From positions 28,886 to 92,885 of the forward strand of contig ML986580.1 of assembly GCA_010094045.1 (NCBI GenBank): a DNA stretch of 64,000 nt. The letters run 5' to 3'. The DNA is from Lojkania enalia (lineage: Eukaryota; Ascomycota; Dothideomycetes; Pleosporales). Under the pieces are notes generated by a model. That model had not been told where the DNA came from. It saw nothing but the letters and a program-made list of their open reading frames with translations, and did no database searches. Within the stretch, counting starts at the first letter, position 1; each line of letters begins with the position of its first letter. Shown piece after piece: positions 26,331-38,200 of this stretch. Position numbers and translations under genes: made by a program.

Positions 26331-26839
26331 TTTATATATACCCTAAAACTCTAAAAGATATAACTTTTATATAATTTATATTTAACTAGCTTTAATAGAG
26401 AAATTTTTTATAAGAGAACTATTTTCTATTTAATTATTTTAACCTTCTAATACCTAAACTATTTAGAGATAGTATATTTCTATATAATTATATTAGAAAA
26501 ATACTAGTTAATTCTAAGATAGTTATAAATATATAAATATTATATAAATCTAAACTATAAGAATAAATAGCTGGTTTTTACCGCTAACTAATACCTAACT
26601 TAATACTTATAATCTACTAGTACTATTATTTATTAATAGGCTATTTAAATAGTTATTAAAAACTATAAACTACCTAAATCTAATATAAAAGAGGATTTTA
26701 AAGTAACTAATTTATAACTCTTATATAGCCTAAAGCTTAAATAGTACTATTTAAAGTTCTACCTATTAAATTATATCTAATATAATTACTAGCTACTTAA
26801 AATATTATATTAGTTAAAAGAACTTAAAACTAAAACCGT

Positions 26840-29600
26840 TCTAACTTTAGATAAAGATTATAGTTAAGAGGACCTATTTAAGCCTAAATATTTAAAGTCT
26901 ATATTATAGCTAAATATAAACTATATAGGTATTATACTACTAGTTTAACTCTTCTAATAATCTAACTATAAAATTTTTACTATATTAATAGCTAATATTA
27001 ATAAAACTCTAGCTTTAAAGGTATATACTAATCCTATTATTAAAGTACCTAAAGAATATTATAATCTATTATCTATTTTCTTATATAAGAATATAGATAA
27101 GCTACTTAAATAATAATTATATAATTATAAGATTAAACTAGAGAATAGTAAATAAATTAGTTTTAGTCTACTCTATAAGATATTCTAGAACGAGTTAAAG
27201 GTACTAAAGAAGTACTTTAATAAGAATTTGTTTAAAAGATTTATTAGAGTAAGCTTATTACTAGTAGCTATATTTATAATTTTTATAAAGAAATTTAGAG
27301 GTAGTTTTTAATTCTATATAAAATATAGAGCCCTAAATACTATTACTATTAAGAATTAATACCTAATTCTACTAATTCAAGAAATATTATCCTAATTTAA
27401 TAAGACTAAATACTATATAAAACTTAATATTATTACTATATTTAATAAGTTAAAGATTATTAAGGGAGATAAATAGAAGACTACCTTTTATATATATTAT
27501 ATACTATTTAAATATCTAGTAATATCTTTTAATTTAGTTAATACTTTAAATATATTCTAGTACTTTATAAATAATATATTAAGACTATATTTTAATATAT
27601 TCTATACTACTTACATTAATAATATTCTAATATTTAGTAAGAATTTAAAGAATTATAAGTAGTATATCTAGCTAGTCTTTAAAGTTTTAAGAGCGAATAG
27701 TCTATAGTTTAATATAGATAAGTATAAGTTCTACTAGTTAGAAGTAACCTATCTAGAATATATAATTATTATAGAAGAGATTTATATAAACTTAAAAAAA
27801 ATAGAAATAATTATTAACTAAGAATATTCTAAGAATATAAAAGATATTTAGGCTTTTATAAGCTTTATAAACTTCGACTAAAAATTTATTAGCAACTTCT
27901 TATAAAAAGTTTCCCCTTTAGTAGCCCTAACTAAGAAGAATACTCGATTTAACTAGAATAATAACTGTTAATATTCCTTCGACTATCTAAAAGATGCTTT
28001 TATTTCTATACTAATTTTCTAATATTTTAATCCTAAGCTACTAATAGTAGTAGAAACTAATATATCCGATTTTATAATAGTTAGTATACTATCTTAGAGA
28101 GGTGCTAATAGTAAATTAAGACCTATTACCTACTTTTCTAAGTATATTAACCCTACTAAAAGTAACTATAAGATATATAATAAGGAACTACTCGCGATTA
28201 TCTAATATTTTAAATAATAGAGGCCTAAATTAGAAGGTATAGTATTTTCTATAGAAGTATTAAACGATTATAAAAATCTATAATATTTTATAATAATAAA
28301 GTAGCTAAACTACTAATAAGTCTATTAGTTAGAATATCTATTAAAGTTTAACTTTAGTATTATATACTAACCTAGAAAACTTAGAGAGAAGTTTAATATC
28401 TTAACTTAAAGGTTATAGAATAAGTTTATATAAGAAGAGGCTTATAAAGGTTATTAATAGATATTACTTTATCTTAAACTATTTTAATAGATAGAAGTAG
28501 GTTAATTAATTATAGAAATTATCGACGAAAAATACTTAAATAATAATCTAATTTAAAATATTCTAAAGCTATTAATAAAGGAAATCTATTAATTTAAGTT
28601 TCTAACTCTAGCTAACTGTAAAGAGTATAATAACTAACTATACTACTAAAATTAACTTATAATACTAGACTATAATAAGCTAAAGCTTAAGCTACTATAA
28701 GCTATTTATAACTCGCTGTCTAATAGATATTTTAGTTAAAGAAAGACTTTAGAATTATTCTAGCGCGAGTACTATTAATTAAAGATATTTAACTCGGTAT
28801 AATAATATATAGGCTATTATTATATATACTAAAAAAATAAAGCTTTTAAAAAGAAGTATTATAAATTATTAAAACTATTATCTATATCTAAATAAAGGTT
28901 TTAAAAAATTTCTATAGATTTTATAACTAATTTATTAGAATTAGAAGGTTATATAAATATTATAGTAGTAGTTAATAGGCTTAATAAGTATAGATACCTA
29001 ATACTATATATAAGAATTAAAGCTCCTAATATTATCTAACTATTCTATTACTATATATAGGTTTACTATAGACTATTATATACTATTATATCTAACTATA
29101 GAATATAGTTTATTTTTATCTTCTACTTAGAGTTTTATAAATAGCTATAAATTAATATATATATATTAACTAGCTTCTATTTAAAAACTAATAGCTAGAT
29201 AGAAAATACTAATATAGTAATAGAATAAGTTCTCTGAGCTTATATTAGCTATAAATAAAATAACTAGGTTAAATAGCTATTAATAGTATAGTTTAAAGCG
29301 AATAATACAGTATCTAAATTAATAAAAGTCTTCCTATTTCTAGACTACTTTAGCTAGTACTTTTAAATAGGCTTTAAACTGCTTATAAAGATCTATTAAC
29401 CGTTAAAATAGTTTTTAATAGTCTAGAAGGCTAATAGACTAGTTAATAAGATAAAGGATATTATAGAGTATATTAGAGAAGAATTTACCTAGATATAAGT
29501 ATTCTAATAAAAGTATACTAACTGTAAGTATATACTAGCCTCTAACTACAAGATTAATAATCTAGTCTAGTTAAATATTAGAAATATATATATATAAAAA
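26840..29600 (+). pseudogene. pol: C1 pol: RT, RNase H, integrase
   Basis: This is the Gypsy pol of family C. RT is about 27150-27800 with YRALNTITIKNQYLI near 27330-27370. The RT box at about 27610-27630 reads TYINNILIF, so both Asp are Asn. RNase H is about 27990-28400 with ELLAII in the second half. Integrase is about 28560-29500; its first catalytic site near 28915 reads SIDFI and keeps Asp, and the second half contains LTSFYLKTNSQIE (HPQTDGQTE in relatives). Stops are nearly all TAA/TAG. Confidence 0.87.
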
Positions 29601-29784
29601 CTATTAAAAAAGTTTAACTAGAAGAATATAAGCTCTTATAAAATTATTATAAAGGTATTTTTATATATTTATAAATTAAAGCTACCTAAATTAGCTAAAA
29701 TATATTTTATATTTTATATATTATTATTATAGCTAGTACTTAAGTTATTTAACTACTTATTTAGTTAATAAGTATATAACCCTA

Positions 29785-29985
29785 AACCTATTAAAATTAA
29801 TAGAGAACTAGAATACTTTATTAAGTAAATAGAAGACTTCTACTATAACTAATAGAGACGCTAGTATAAATATCTAGTTAAGTAGACTAGCTATTATAAC
29901 CTAGAATAGTACTCGACTAGTAATTTTATTAAAATAACTACTATAGAAGATTACTACGCTAGAAACTTTAATAAATAAGACCTAA
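29785..29985 (+). pseudogene. C1 chromodomain
   Basis: A C-terminal chromodomain remnant: RELEYFIKQIEDF-like start (with Gln codon as stop), QYKYLVK, then an ITTIEDYYARNFNK end. In chromoviruses this domain follows integrase and directs integration to marked chromatin. Aromatic-cage residues cannot be judged because of RIP. Confidence 0.72.
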
Positions 29986-30034
29986 ATATAATATTATATC
30001 TAGATTCTTAATTAGATACTAGAGTCTAATCTAA

Positions 30035-30250
30035 TAATAATACTACTACTAATTTCTAATATAGTATTACTATATAAACTAAACTAATCTAACCCCTAAT
30101 ATAGTATTATTATTAACTACTAGTTATACTAATATATTTATAACTTAACCTAATCTCTAATATAGTACTATTATATAATAATAACTAATTATACTAATAT
30201 ATATATAACTTTAACTAATATTAATTTTAATAACTACTATTTAATTATAA
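30035..30250 (+). repeat. C1 3' tandem-repeat tract (short allele)
   Basis: Imperfect tandem units containing CTAATATAGTATTAYTA separated by variable AT-rich spacers, about three copies. The same tract is longer in C3 (54115-54395) and longest in C2 (51440-51880). It lies between chromodomain and 3' LTR. Confidence 0.8.
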
Positions 30251-30295
30251 ATAACCTAAATATAATATAAAGATCTAACTTATAGAAGCTTAGAA

Positions 30296-30310
30296 CTAAA
30301 AGGGGGGTAC
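30296..30310 (+). promoter_or_regulatory. C1 polypurine tract
   Basis: A purine run with six G immediately before the 3' LTR, the plus-strand primer of reverse transcription. Matching tracts adjoin the C2 LTR (51336-51349) and the C3 LTR (53996-54009) on the minus strand. Confidence 0.85.
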
Positions 30311-30613
30311 TATTATAGTAATACTATAATACTTCTATACTTATACTATTCTTACTATAATATTTAAACTAGCTGCTAGTAATAGCTATTAGCTACTAGC
30401 TAGAATATAACCGACTTATTATAACTATAATAGAAGAAGGTTTTACTAATCTAGCTAATTTATATAGTAGTATAGACCTAGCTTCTATAAAAATTTATAT
30501 AATATAGATATTTCTATTTTTTATATAATATTTTAATATTTATATATAGTATATAGTAATAGAGTTAACTATCTAAAGTATAATTAACTAACTATATATA
30601 AGCGTCTATAATA
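30311..30613 (+). repeat. C1 3' LTR
   Basis: A 303-bp LTR, same length as the reconstructed 5' LTR, beginning TATTATAG and ending CTATAATA (TG...CA ends after RIP). Confidence 0.93.
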
Positions 30614-32560
30614 ATCATTAATAATATTACTATTAAAGACTAATATCTCTTACTATTTATCTATAACTTAAAAGACTAATTAAAAGAAGCTACTATTTTT
30701 ATAAAATTAGATATCTAGAATATATATTATTAGATTTATATTAAGAAAGCGATAAATAGAAAATAGTAATTAGAATAAAAAAGAAACTTTTTAAATATCT
30801 AGTTATACTTTTTAAACTTACTAATATACTAGCTACTTTTTAAAAATAAATTAATAAGGTATTAAAACTATATTTTAGATAATTCTATATAGTATATTTG
30901 GATAATATTTTTATATATTTAAAAATAAAGTAAGAATATAAAAAATATATTAAATAAGTACTATATATATTATAAATAGTAAAATTATACTTTAAGATAA
31001 GAAAATATAAATTTAATATTATATAAATAAACTACTTAAAATTTATTATTAAACTAGAATAACTATAAATAAATCTAAATAAATTAGTAGTAATTAAAGA
31101 CTAGTTAATTCTAAAATTTATTAAAGATATCTAATTTTTTATAAGATTTTATAACTTCTATTAAACTTTTATAGACGATTAGAGTAATATAATTATACCT
31201 TTAACCTAACTATTAAGAAAAGATATTATTTTTATATAGGAAAATAAATAAGAAAAAGCCTTCTAAGAAGTTAAGAAATAATTTTAGTAAGAACTAGTAC
31301 TAAAACTCTATAATCTAGAAAAGAAAGCTCTTATAAAAACTAATATATTAGAAATAAGAATAGCTAGAATTTTTATATAAGTTTATAATAGAAAATAATA
31401 TCTAGTAGTATACTATTTATAAAAACTTATACTAGTAGAGATAAATTATAATATATATAACTAAAAACTTCTAACTATTATAGTATACTTTAAGAAATAG
31501 TATATATATTTATAAGGAGTAAAATAGTAAATTAAAGTCTATTATAATTATAAGAATCTTACTATCTTTCTTACTATTAAAACTCTTACCCCTAAATAGG
31601 TTAGATAGTTATAAGAACTAGCTATATTTAACTTTAAGATTATCTATATTAGTAGAAAATAAAACTAAAGAGTAGATATATTAAGTAGACTACTAAAATA
31701 TAAGTAAGAGAAAGGAATTATAGCTATACTATTAAGAAGATAATAAGATAGAAGTATAGTATATAATTATCTAAGACTTATAATAATAACTATTATTTAA
31801 GAAGTAAGTTAAATAATACTAATTAGATTGGTAATAAATAGAATACCTAAAGAACTTTAAGAATAAGAATTAAAATAAGTAGATAGACTATTATATATCT
31901 ATAATTAAATTTATATCCTAGCTAAAGTTAGAAAAGAATTTATTAGATAATTTTATAAAACTTCTACCTATAGATACTAAAGAATAGAGAAAATACTAGA
32001 ATAAATCTTTAGAGGATTCTACTTTCTTAAAGTAAGAGAATAAGTAAAAAATATATTATAAGAATATATAAACTACTAATAGAATAAATCTAATAGATAT
32101 ATATTTTATAAACTATTATAAAATTTAAAAATACTAACTAGACTATAAATAGAAGTTACTATAAACTTTATTATTAAACTACTAAAGTTAAAAGACTACC
32201 CTAAAAGAGAAGTATATAACTCTATTATAATAATTATATATAGACTTATAAAATATACCTACTTTATCCCTTATAATTAAGTATTATTAGTAGAATAGGT
32301 TATAAATATCTTTCTAAAATAGATTATTATATAATATAAAGTACTATAAAAGATAATTATAGATTAAAATATTAAGTTTACTTTAAAATTTTAGTAAATA
32401 ATTATAAACTTACTAGAAATAAAATATAAGACGTTTATAGTATTTTACCTATAAATAAATAGATAAATAGAATAAATAAACTAAATAGTAGAGTAATATT
32501 TATAATACTACTTTAACTATAAATAAAATAATTAGATAATACTATTACTAATAGTATAAC
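30614..32560 (+). pseudogene. pol: A5 pol: RT, RNase H, integrase
   Basis: RT begins within the NNITIK motif near 30625. The box at 30892-30912 reads VYLDNIF. RNase H is about 31250-31620. Integrase is about 31800-32560, with VTINFIIKLLKL near 32155 (Asp to Asn) and INQIVE near 32475. Damage is heavier than in A3. From 32560 to 33230 the sequence is the C-terminal tail of pol without a recognised domain. Confidence 0.85.
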
Positions 32561-33234
32561 TTATATATAATAGTACCATATATACTATAACTAGAGTATT
32601 ACTATTTATAGTAAACTATAAGTATAAACTAAAAACCTATAATACTTTAATTAAAGTAGTATTATAGGTACCCTAAATATAAGAATAAGTTGAGATTATT
32701 TAATAAATATAAGAGTTATTAAAGAAAAACTTCTAGTTTCTATAATATATTATAAAGAAATACTATAATAAGAAATATAAATAACTATTTTACTTTAAGG
32801 AAAGAGAAAAAGTTTAGCTACTATAATAAAATATTTAAAATAAATAACTAAGTAGTAAACTAGATTATATTAAAATTAGACTATATAAAATTAAGGAATA
32901 AATATTACTTATAAACTATTAACTTAAATTATCTATTATTATAAAAATCTACTTAACCTTTTATATTATATTTATAAAAAGGTATTCTAAAATACTAAAC
33001 TAGTAGTATATAATATAAAAATATATAGAGAAGACTAGAAATAGAAAATTAAGAGAATAATAAAATATAGAATATAGAATAGTAAATAATATTATCTAAT
33101 TAAATAGTTAGAAATAGATAAATATAAGAACCTATAGAATAATACTTAAAAACTAGAAGAAAATCTTAGCTTTATAGTATTATAGATATATTATAAAACT
33201 TAAGCTTACGAAAAAAATCTAGAAATAGAATAGT

Positions 33235-33510
33235 AGAATTAAATAATATTAGCTATATTATAGGAGGCGACTCTACCTCTAGAAGAAGACCTACCTTATA
33301 ATCTACTTCTTTCTCTTCTTTAAGCTACTCCTATATATATTTATAATCCTCTATTTACTTATATTTTACTTATTTATAAATCTTCTAGAGATACTATATT
33401 TTTATATAAGCTACTACTGTCTTATTAAAAAGTTATTCTAACTCTTCTTAAGTTAAATAAATCTTCTTCTTTAATTTTATAATCTTAGTATTCTACTTTA
33501 CTATTAGAAA
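33235..33510 (-). pseudogene. A5 antisense frame
   Basis: Counterpart on the minus strand of the antisense frames in A1, A2 and A3, at the same relative place (after integrase, before the 3' LTR). It is Glu/Lys-rich and interrupted by RIP-type stops. It confirms that the frame belongs to family A and always opposes pol. Confidence 0.58.
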
Positions 33511-33853
33511 GAATTAAGAATAAACTAGTATTATAGGATTATAATATATAAATAATCTAAATATCGTAATTTATATTATATAATAAATATATACTAGTAT
33601 AAAAGTATTTTAAATAATATAACTTTTTAGGTATTTCTTTTTTATCTACTTTATAAGTTAACTTCTTATAGAAATACTAGAAATAAAATATAATAATCTT
33701 ACTTAAATAGTCTATATAATTAGTATAATAATATTTATTTAGGGTTAAATAATAAAGAAGAGATATTAGAAATATATATAATCTTAGTAAAGATAGTATA
33801 CTAACTCTACTATATACTAGATTAGAATAGGAAAACTCTTAGATTAAAAACTT

Positions 33854-33868
33854 AAAAGAAGAAGATAG
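33854..33868 (+). promoter_or_regulatory. A5 polypurine tract
   Basis: AAAAGAAGAAGATAG directly before the 3' LTR; the other family A copies have a matching tract on the minus strand. Confidence 0.75.
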
Positions 33869-34201
33869 TATTATAAATATTCTTATAAAAATTTTTATAC
33901 TAGACTTAATTAAGATTTAGAATTTTATATAGTTAGAAGAATAAAACTAATATAAGATATATAATATACTTAATAGTTTAGTTAATTAAGTAACTAAATA
34001 AGAAGAAATAGTAAAAGAACTAAATTATATTTAATAATTTTATAATTCTAATTTTTATAGCTCTTTATAATTAACTTAAATATTTTTTATATACTCTACT
34101 TAAATACTTCTATATTAAGTTTATAAGAATAATCCTCTATAGTATATAATTATTCTTAATTATTACCCTATCCTATATCTAGCTAATTAGAGGCTATTAT
34201 A
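33869..34201 (+). repeat. A5 3' LTR
   Basis: A 333-bp family A LTR in plus orientation with one palindromic module, ending GGCTATTATA. Confidence 0.9.
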
Positions 34202-34475
34202 AAAATAGAAAAATGAATAGTTAGAAGTAGTTAAATAGAGTTAAAAATAGAGAAAGGTTAGAAAAGAGGTTTAGAGTAGAAAAAAGAAGGATTAGAGGTA
34301 GTTAAAAAGAGTTAAAGTTAGAATAGAATTAGAAAAGTAGTATAAAATAGAAAAAGAAAGTAGTATTAGATATAAAAGGGTTAGAATTAGAATAGAAAAA
34401 AGAAGTAGTAGAAGTAGTTAAAAAAAGTTAAAATTAGAATAGAAAAAAAAATAGGTAATATATAGTATAAGTAAG
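34195..34475. repeat. 281-nt cytosine-free purine-rich tract
   Basis: Not a single C occurs on the plus strand over 281 nt. The composition is mainly A and G with some T. Degenerate repeats of GTAGTTAAAnAGAGTTAAA followed by TTAGAATAG start at about 34227, 34298 and 34414, so it looks like a decayed purine-rich minisatellite. It separates the A5 3' LTR from P2b and its last bases overlap the P2b end. No coding feature seen. Confidence 0.8.
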
Positions 34476-34518
34476 CTAATTACCTAAGTAAACTAATTAT
34501 AATATTAAAACTATACTA
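34458..34518. repeat. P2b inverted repeat
   Basis: Matches the 61-bp inverted repeats of P2a, starting ATATATAGTATAAG and containing TTACCTAAGTAA. Confidence 0.9.
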
Positions 34519-34519
34519 A

Positions 34520-34922
34520 AATTACAACTACTTTTTATAAAATATTATACTTTCTTATATTCTATTATACTATATAGTATAGTAGTCTATTCTTCTATAT
34601 TTATAATAATATTTTTATACGTCTGTAAGTTATATTTAGCCTTATTATACTATGTATAATACTTTTAAATTAGCTAACCTCTATTAATATACGCTTTCTT
34701 TCTACCTTTCCTTCTATTAGTATAAGTATTAAACTCTTTTAGAGTAGTTAATTAAATACCTTCTTTAATTACTAGATTATCTTTCTTCTATATATACTTT
34801 CTTTTATATAATTAATATTATATAGCAGCTTTATTAACTACTTAAAACTTAGTAACCTAAATATATAATAGTATATTTTTATATATTATATATATAGCAC
34901 CTTTTATAAACTATTTAAACGC
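34520..34922 (-). pseudogene. P2b transposase, C-terminal part
   Basis: Reverse complement homologous to the last 400 bp of the P2a transposase frame (45340-45745). It encodes the C-terminal tail outside the DDE domain. The rest continues at 42409-43470. Confidence 0.8.
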
Positions 34923-34927
34923 CTCTA

Positions 34928-35467
34928 TATTATGAATATAGAATGCTAAGAGGTACCGCCTCTATAGCTAGGGCTTAATCTAATATTAGCTACTGGGAAG
35001 GTCGACTCGGACGAGGACTAATAAGGTAATAACAGGTAGAAGTATATTAGGAACCAGTTATTAGACAGTAAGCAGTAGGACTGCGGGAACTGGGGAGATA
35101 ATTAGTTAGACGATAAAGTATAGCACAACTTATATATATAACTATAGCAGAAGTGTCAGGTATAGCAGGACGAACCTAATAGACCTAACAGATCTAATAA
35201 GCTAGGCTTAATAGTCTTAGACTCGGCTATATAAGATAGAAGATTCTTTTACTAAGATTAAGTCCTTTATAGTTATTCTCGCAGATTTATCTTATTACTC
35301 TATTAGACTTCTAAATATACTTGTTACATTCGAAGAACCGGCGAATCTAATACTCTCTCTTTACTAAAGCTACTACCTCTAACTAATCTAATATAAATAA
35401 GACCCCGGCGCGTATATAACTGTAATAGTAGTTATTATATATACTAGCAGTATATAAGTTAGTAATA
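34928..35467 (+). repeat. B 5' LTR
   Basis: A 540-bp LTR whose terminal TG and CA have become TA (TATTATGAATA start, GTAATA end), whereas the 3' LTR keeps TG...CA. It has a TATATAA promoter-like box at 35228-35236. Confidence 0.96.
35228..35236 (+). promoter_or_regulatory. Candidate TATA box in B LTR
   Basis: CTATATAAG within a more G+C-rich context, conserved in the 3' LTR (42163-42171). It is a plausible RNA polymerase II promoter for the element; in such A+T-rich DNA the match alone is weak. Confidence 0.35.
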
Positions 35468-35689
35468 TAATAACTACCTAATATTAAGAGAATAGGAACT
35501 ATCTAAAGATATCTACTGCATCGTAAAGTTAAGTTATAATAATCTAAAGGCTGTAAGCCCTAGAAGAAGCTATAGTATAGAAAGTATAAGAATAGAAGAC
35601 CTGTATTATATAGATATAACACAAGCTAGCCGCAGCTAGAGCCGACCTAGCTAAAGCTAAATAATAAGTATAAGCTAAGATAGCTTTAC

Positions 35690-36510
35690 TAAGAAAGTTT
35701 AACAGTAAGAAAAAATATATTAACCCTTTTCTTATATTAATAGAGCTGTACTTTAGGTTTAACAGTACAACCTTCTTTCTAGATAAGAATAAGATCTTAG
35801 CTATAATAATAAATATAGAAGAGATACTACTAGTATAGGCCGAACTATTTATAGCAGATTAGCTGGAGAATAGAGGCAATATAAAGAAGACTAGAGAATC
35901 TATAGACGAACTCTTTAAGAGCTGGGAAAGATTTAAGGATAAGGTCCGAAATATCTTCGGAGAAGTAGACGTAGAATAGAAAGTGTAAAGGAAGCTACTA
36001 AGGCTAATCTAGACTAAGAGGGTAACAGATTATACTACAGAATTCTAGAGACTTAGCGCTAGACTGGGATAGGACGATAGTATATTAGTAGGAATCTTCT
36101 ATAAGGGTCTTAAGGACAAGGTTAAGGATAACCTAGCTAGAGAAGAAAGGCTAATAGAACTATTAGAAATGATTGAATTGGCGGTTAGGATTAATAACCG
36201 TCAGTACAAGCGGGAGATAGAAAAAAGATCTTAGCTACAGACATTCGTGCTAGTAAAGAAAGAAAGTAAGACGGCGCTATAAGATAGTAATCTAATAGTT
36301 CTTGGAAAAGTCGAAAAGGACAAGGGAAAGAACTACTAATAATTAAGGATAAGTAATCTTAAGAAAGAAAGGCTTAAGAAGGGAGCGTACCTTCTATATA
36401 AATAAAAAGGGCACTATACGAAAGAATATTTAAGTAAGAAGAAGGAAGCCTATATAATAATTACGTAACCTACTAATAGATACTAGTAACTAATATAGTA
36501 CTAAATATAT
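35690..36510 (+). pseudogene. gag: B gag with zinc knuckle
   Basis: Clear retrotransposon gag: KSWERFKDKVRNIFGEVD near 35920-35975, then YKGLKDKVKDNLAREERLIE and MIELAVRINNRQYKREIEKR near 36095-36230. A zinc knuckle follows at about 36397-36440, reading KGHYTKEYLSKKK; its His is kept and the flanking Cys are lost. RIP stops at TAG and TAA interrupt it. It is the structural protein of the virus-like particle. Confidence 0.88.
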
Positions 36511-37640
36511 TATACGGACGATAGATATAGAATATATTATTCGGTAAAAGAAGGAAGCAATTATTAGTTATAGCTAAAAAGAGTAGCAGTAGTTATCAGA
36601 CGTATAGAATATCTACTAGGAGTATTAAGACTCGATAGTACGACAATCCTAGAAAGAATAAAGTAAAAGAAGTACTAGGTCTACAATAAAACATACTAGG
36701 TAAGGTTATACTCCTAGAAATACTAGAACGTTCTATTCAACAAAGTAACATTCTAAGATAGCTAGAACGTACTAGAGGCTACAGTAAAATTAGCAGGAAA
36801 AATTACAAACGAAGAAATATTCGAGTATATATAGAAGATATATTAAGGCTATCTTATAGAGCTAGTAAAAGGTAAGAAAGGGAAATATATACTACCCTAT
36901 AAGAACAGCTGCGAAAGAGATTAGGCTAGCTATTATTAGGACAATTACTAGATATATAAGGGTATTAAAATAAAGCTAGAAGTATAGCCTAGAATAGATA
37001 TATAATTGTTGCTAAGAATCTTACTATCTTAGAATAAAATAGAAGATTATATAGAAAACGGGTACTATTAGATTTATAGAAGTCTAATTTACCTTAGAAT
37101 AGAGTATCTACACCAGTTTAATAAAATCGTTATAAAAGCCGAAAAGCTGAAGAAGGTAGTCTTAGAGGTAAGGGAGATATAAGAGGACGTTAGAGGACGA
37201 CTTAATATTACAGCTTATAAGATAATAGGAGTAAGTATACCTAAGAAGGAGAAATATCCTAAGGATAATATATATTTAGAGGAATATAAAGCGCTAAGCT
37301 AGAAATAATATATAGTTAGATACCGGTACTATTAAGATATATTTAGGGCACTTAGATAGCGAGGATTAGATAAAGACCACCAACTAATTAAATAGTAATA
37401 GTATTTCTTAGGATAGAAGTATAAGATATATAGTAAGTAAGTAAAGGCCGCTTACGCCTAAGAACTATAGATAAAGTATAGTATAGATAGATGTTTACTA
37501 TATAGAGGAGAAAAGAAGAAGGTAGGATTCTTCTCACCTTAGTTAAAAAACTAAGCAGCCCCTAAGATAATAGCTATACTAAGGAACTAGGTAGGAAAGC
37601 TATTAGAAAGGTTACTAGTATAGTACTTTTATATATAGTA
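36450..37640 (+). pseudogene. B gag-protease linker, unassigned
   Basis: About 1.2 kb of coding-like sequence between zinc knuckle and protease, longer than in most Gypsy elements. A readable segment near 37315-37450 contains DIFRALR, RGLDKDHQLIK and VKAAYA, with Tyr and stops at positions that suggest a lost CxxC...CxxC arrangement. I do not recognise the domain. It could be a gag extension or an acquired zinc-binding module. Confidence 0.5.
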
Positions 37641-37659
37641 CTCCGAGCGGAGTTTAACA

Positions 37660-38200
37660 GGAGGAAGCTTAAAATACTACTTAATAGTAGAGCTTTAGAC
37701 ACGTTTATATCGGTATAATAGGTTTATAAGAACAATATAAAGTAGAGGGAAAAAGTAGTACCTTATACGATACACCTAGCAGATAACAAGCTAATAGACT
37801 ATAACAGAGGAGTCGTACTAATAGAAACTAAGAAGTAAGTGCTTAACGTTATAGGATATACTAATATAAGAAGTATTGATGTTATAAACCTAGGAAAATT
37901 TAACATATTACTAGGTATAAACTAGTTAGCTAAATATAATCCTAGAGTAGATTAGTAGTAAGGGATAGTTTATAAGCTATAGAGCCGATTTAAGATAGAA
38001 CGGGTAGCAGAATAGTATAAGGTAAGGCGTTCTTCGGGTCTATAGTTAATATAGAGAGTATTAGCAGCTATAATAGTAAGATATCTTAAGAAGATAAAAT
38101 AGATGCTAGGTATTATTATAGTTTAAAAAGTGTATAAGGAACTATAGAACGATAGTATACTCTAAGAAATCTAAGAAGATTACAGCAAATTTATAGGGCT
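37660..38200 (+). pseudogene. B protease
   Basis: The retroviral-type aspartic protease site at about 37675-37713 reads LLNSRALDTFIS, where relatives have DSGA; catalytic Asp is replaced by Asn. A second conserved stretch, KFNILLGIN followed by LAKYNPRVD, lies at 37890-37955 (ILGMDWL-type in relatives). It leads directly into RT. Confidence 0.8.

Larger units (their letters stand above)
10935..30613 (+). mobile_element. Chromovirus family C, copy C1 (plus)
   Basis: C1 is a Ty3/Gypsy chromovirus of 5,971 bp once the nested A2/A3 block is removed: 5' LTR 10935-11226 plus 24935-24945, internal 24946-30310, 3' LTR 30311-30613. Both LTRs are 303 bp. Internal order is gag, RT, RNase H, integrase, chromodomain, a tandem-repeat tract, a G-rich polypurine tract, then the 3' LTR. 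The flanks do not show a matching 5-bp duplication (TAGTT on the left, ATCAT on the right), and they belong to non-adjacent parts of family A. C1 may therefore be a recombinant of two insertions. Confidence 0.9.
30614..34201 (+). mobile_element. Gypsy family A fragment A5 (plus)
   Basis: The 3' half of a family A element in plus orientation, from early RT to a complete 3' LTR. Its first 1 kb repeats pol positions also present at the end of A4 (9936-10930). A4-C1-A5 therefore cannot be explained by one insertion into one copy. RT box reads YLDN. Confidence 0.88.

Noticed and set aside
32560..33230. A chromodomain at the end of family A pol
   Set aside because: I searched the translation after integrase in A5 and A3 and did not find the VEYIL...LVKW pattern seen in B, C and F. 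It may be absent or too degraded.
8328..34201. A4 and A5 as one family A copy interrupted by C1
   Set aside because: About 1 kb of RT-RNase H is present on both sides and there is no matching target duplication, so they are separate copies or a rearranged product.
34195..34475. Telomeric or subtelomeric TTAGGG-type array
   Set aside because: The string TTAGAA occurs but there is no regular hexamer repeat and no TTAGGG run.
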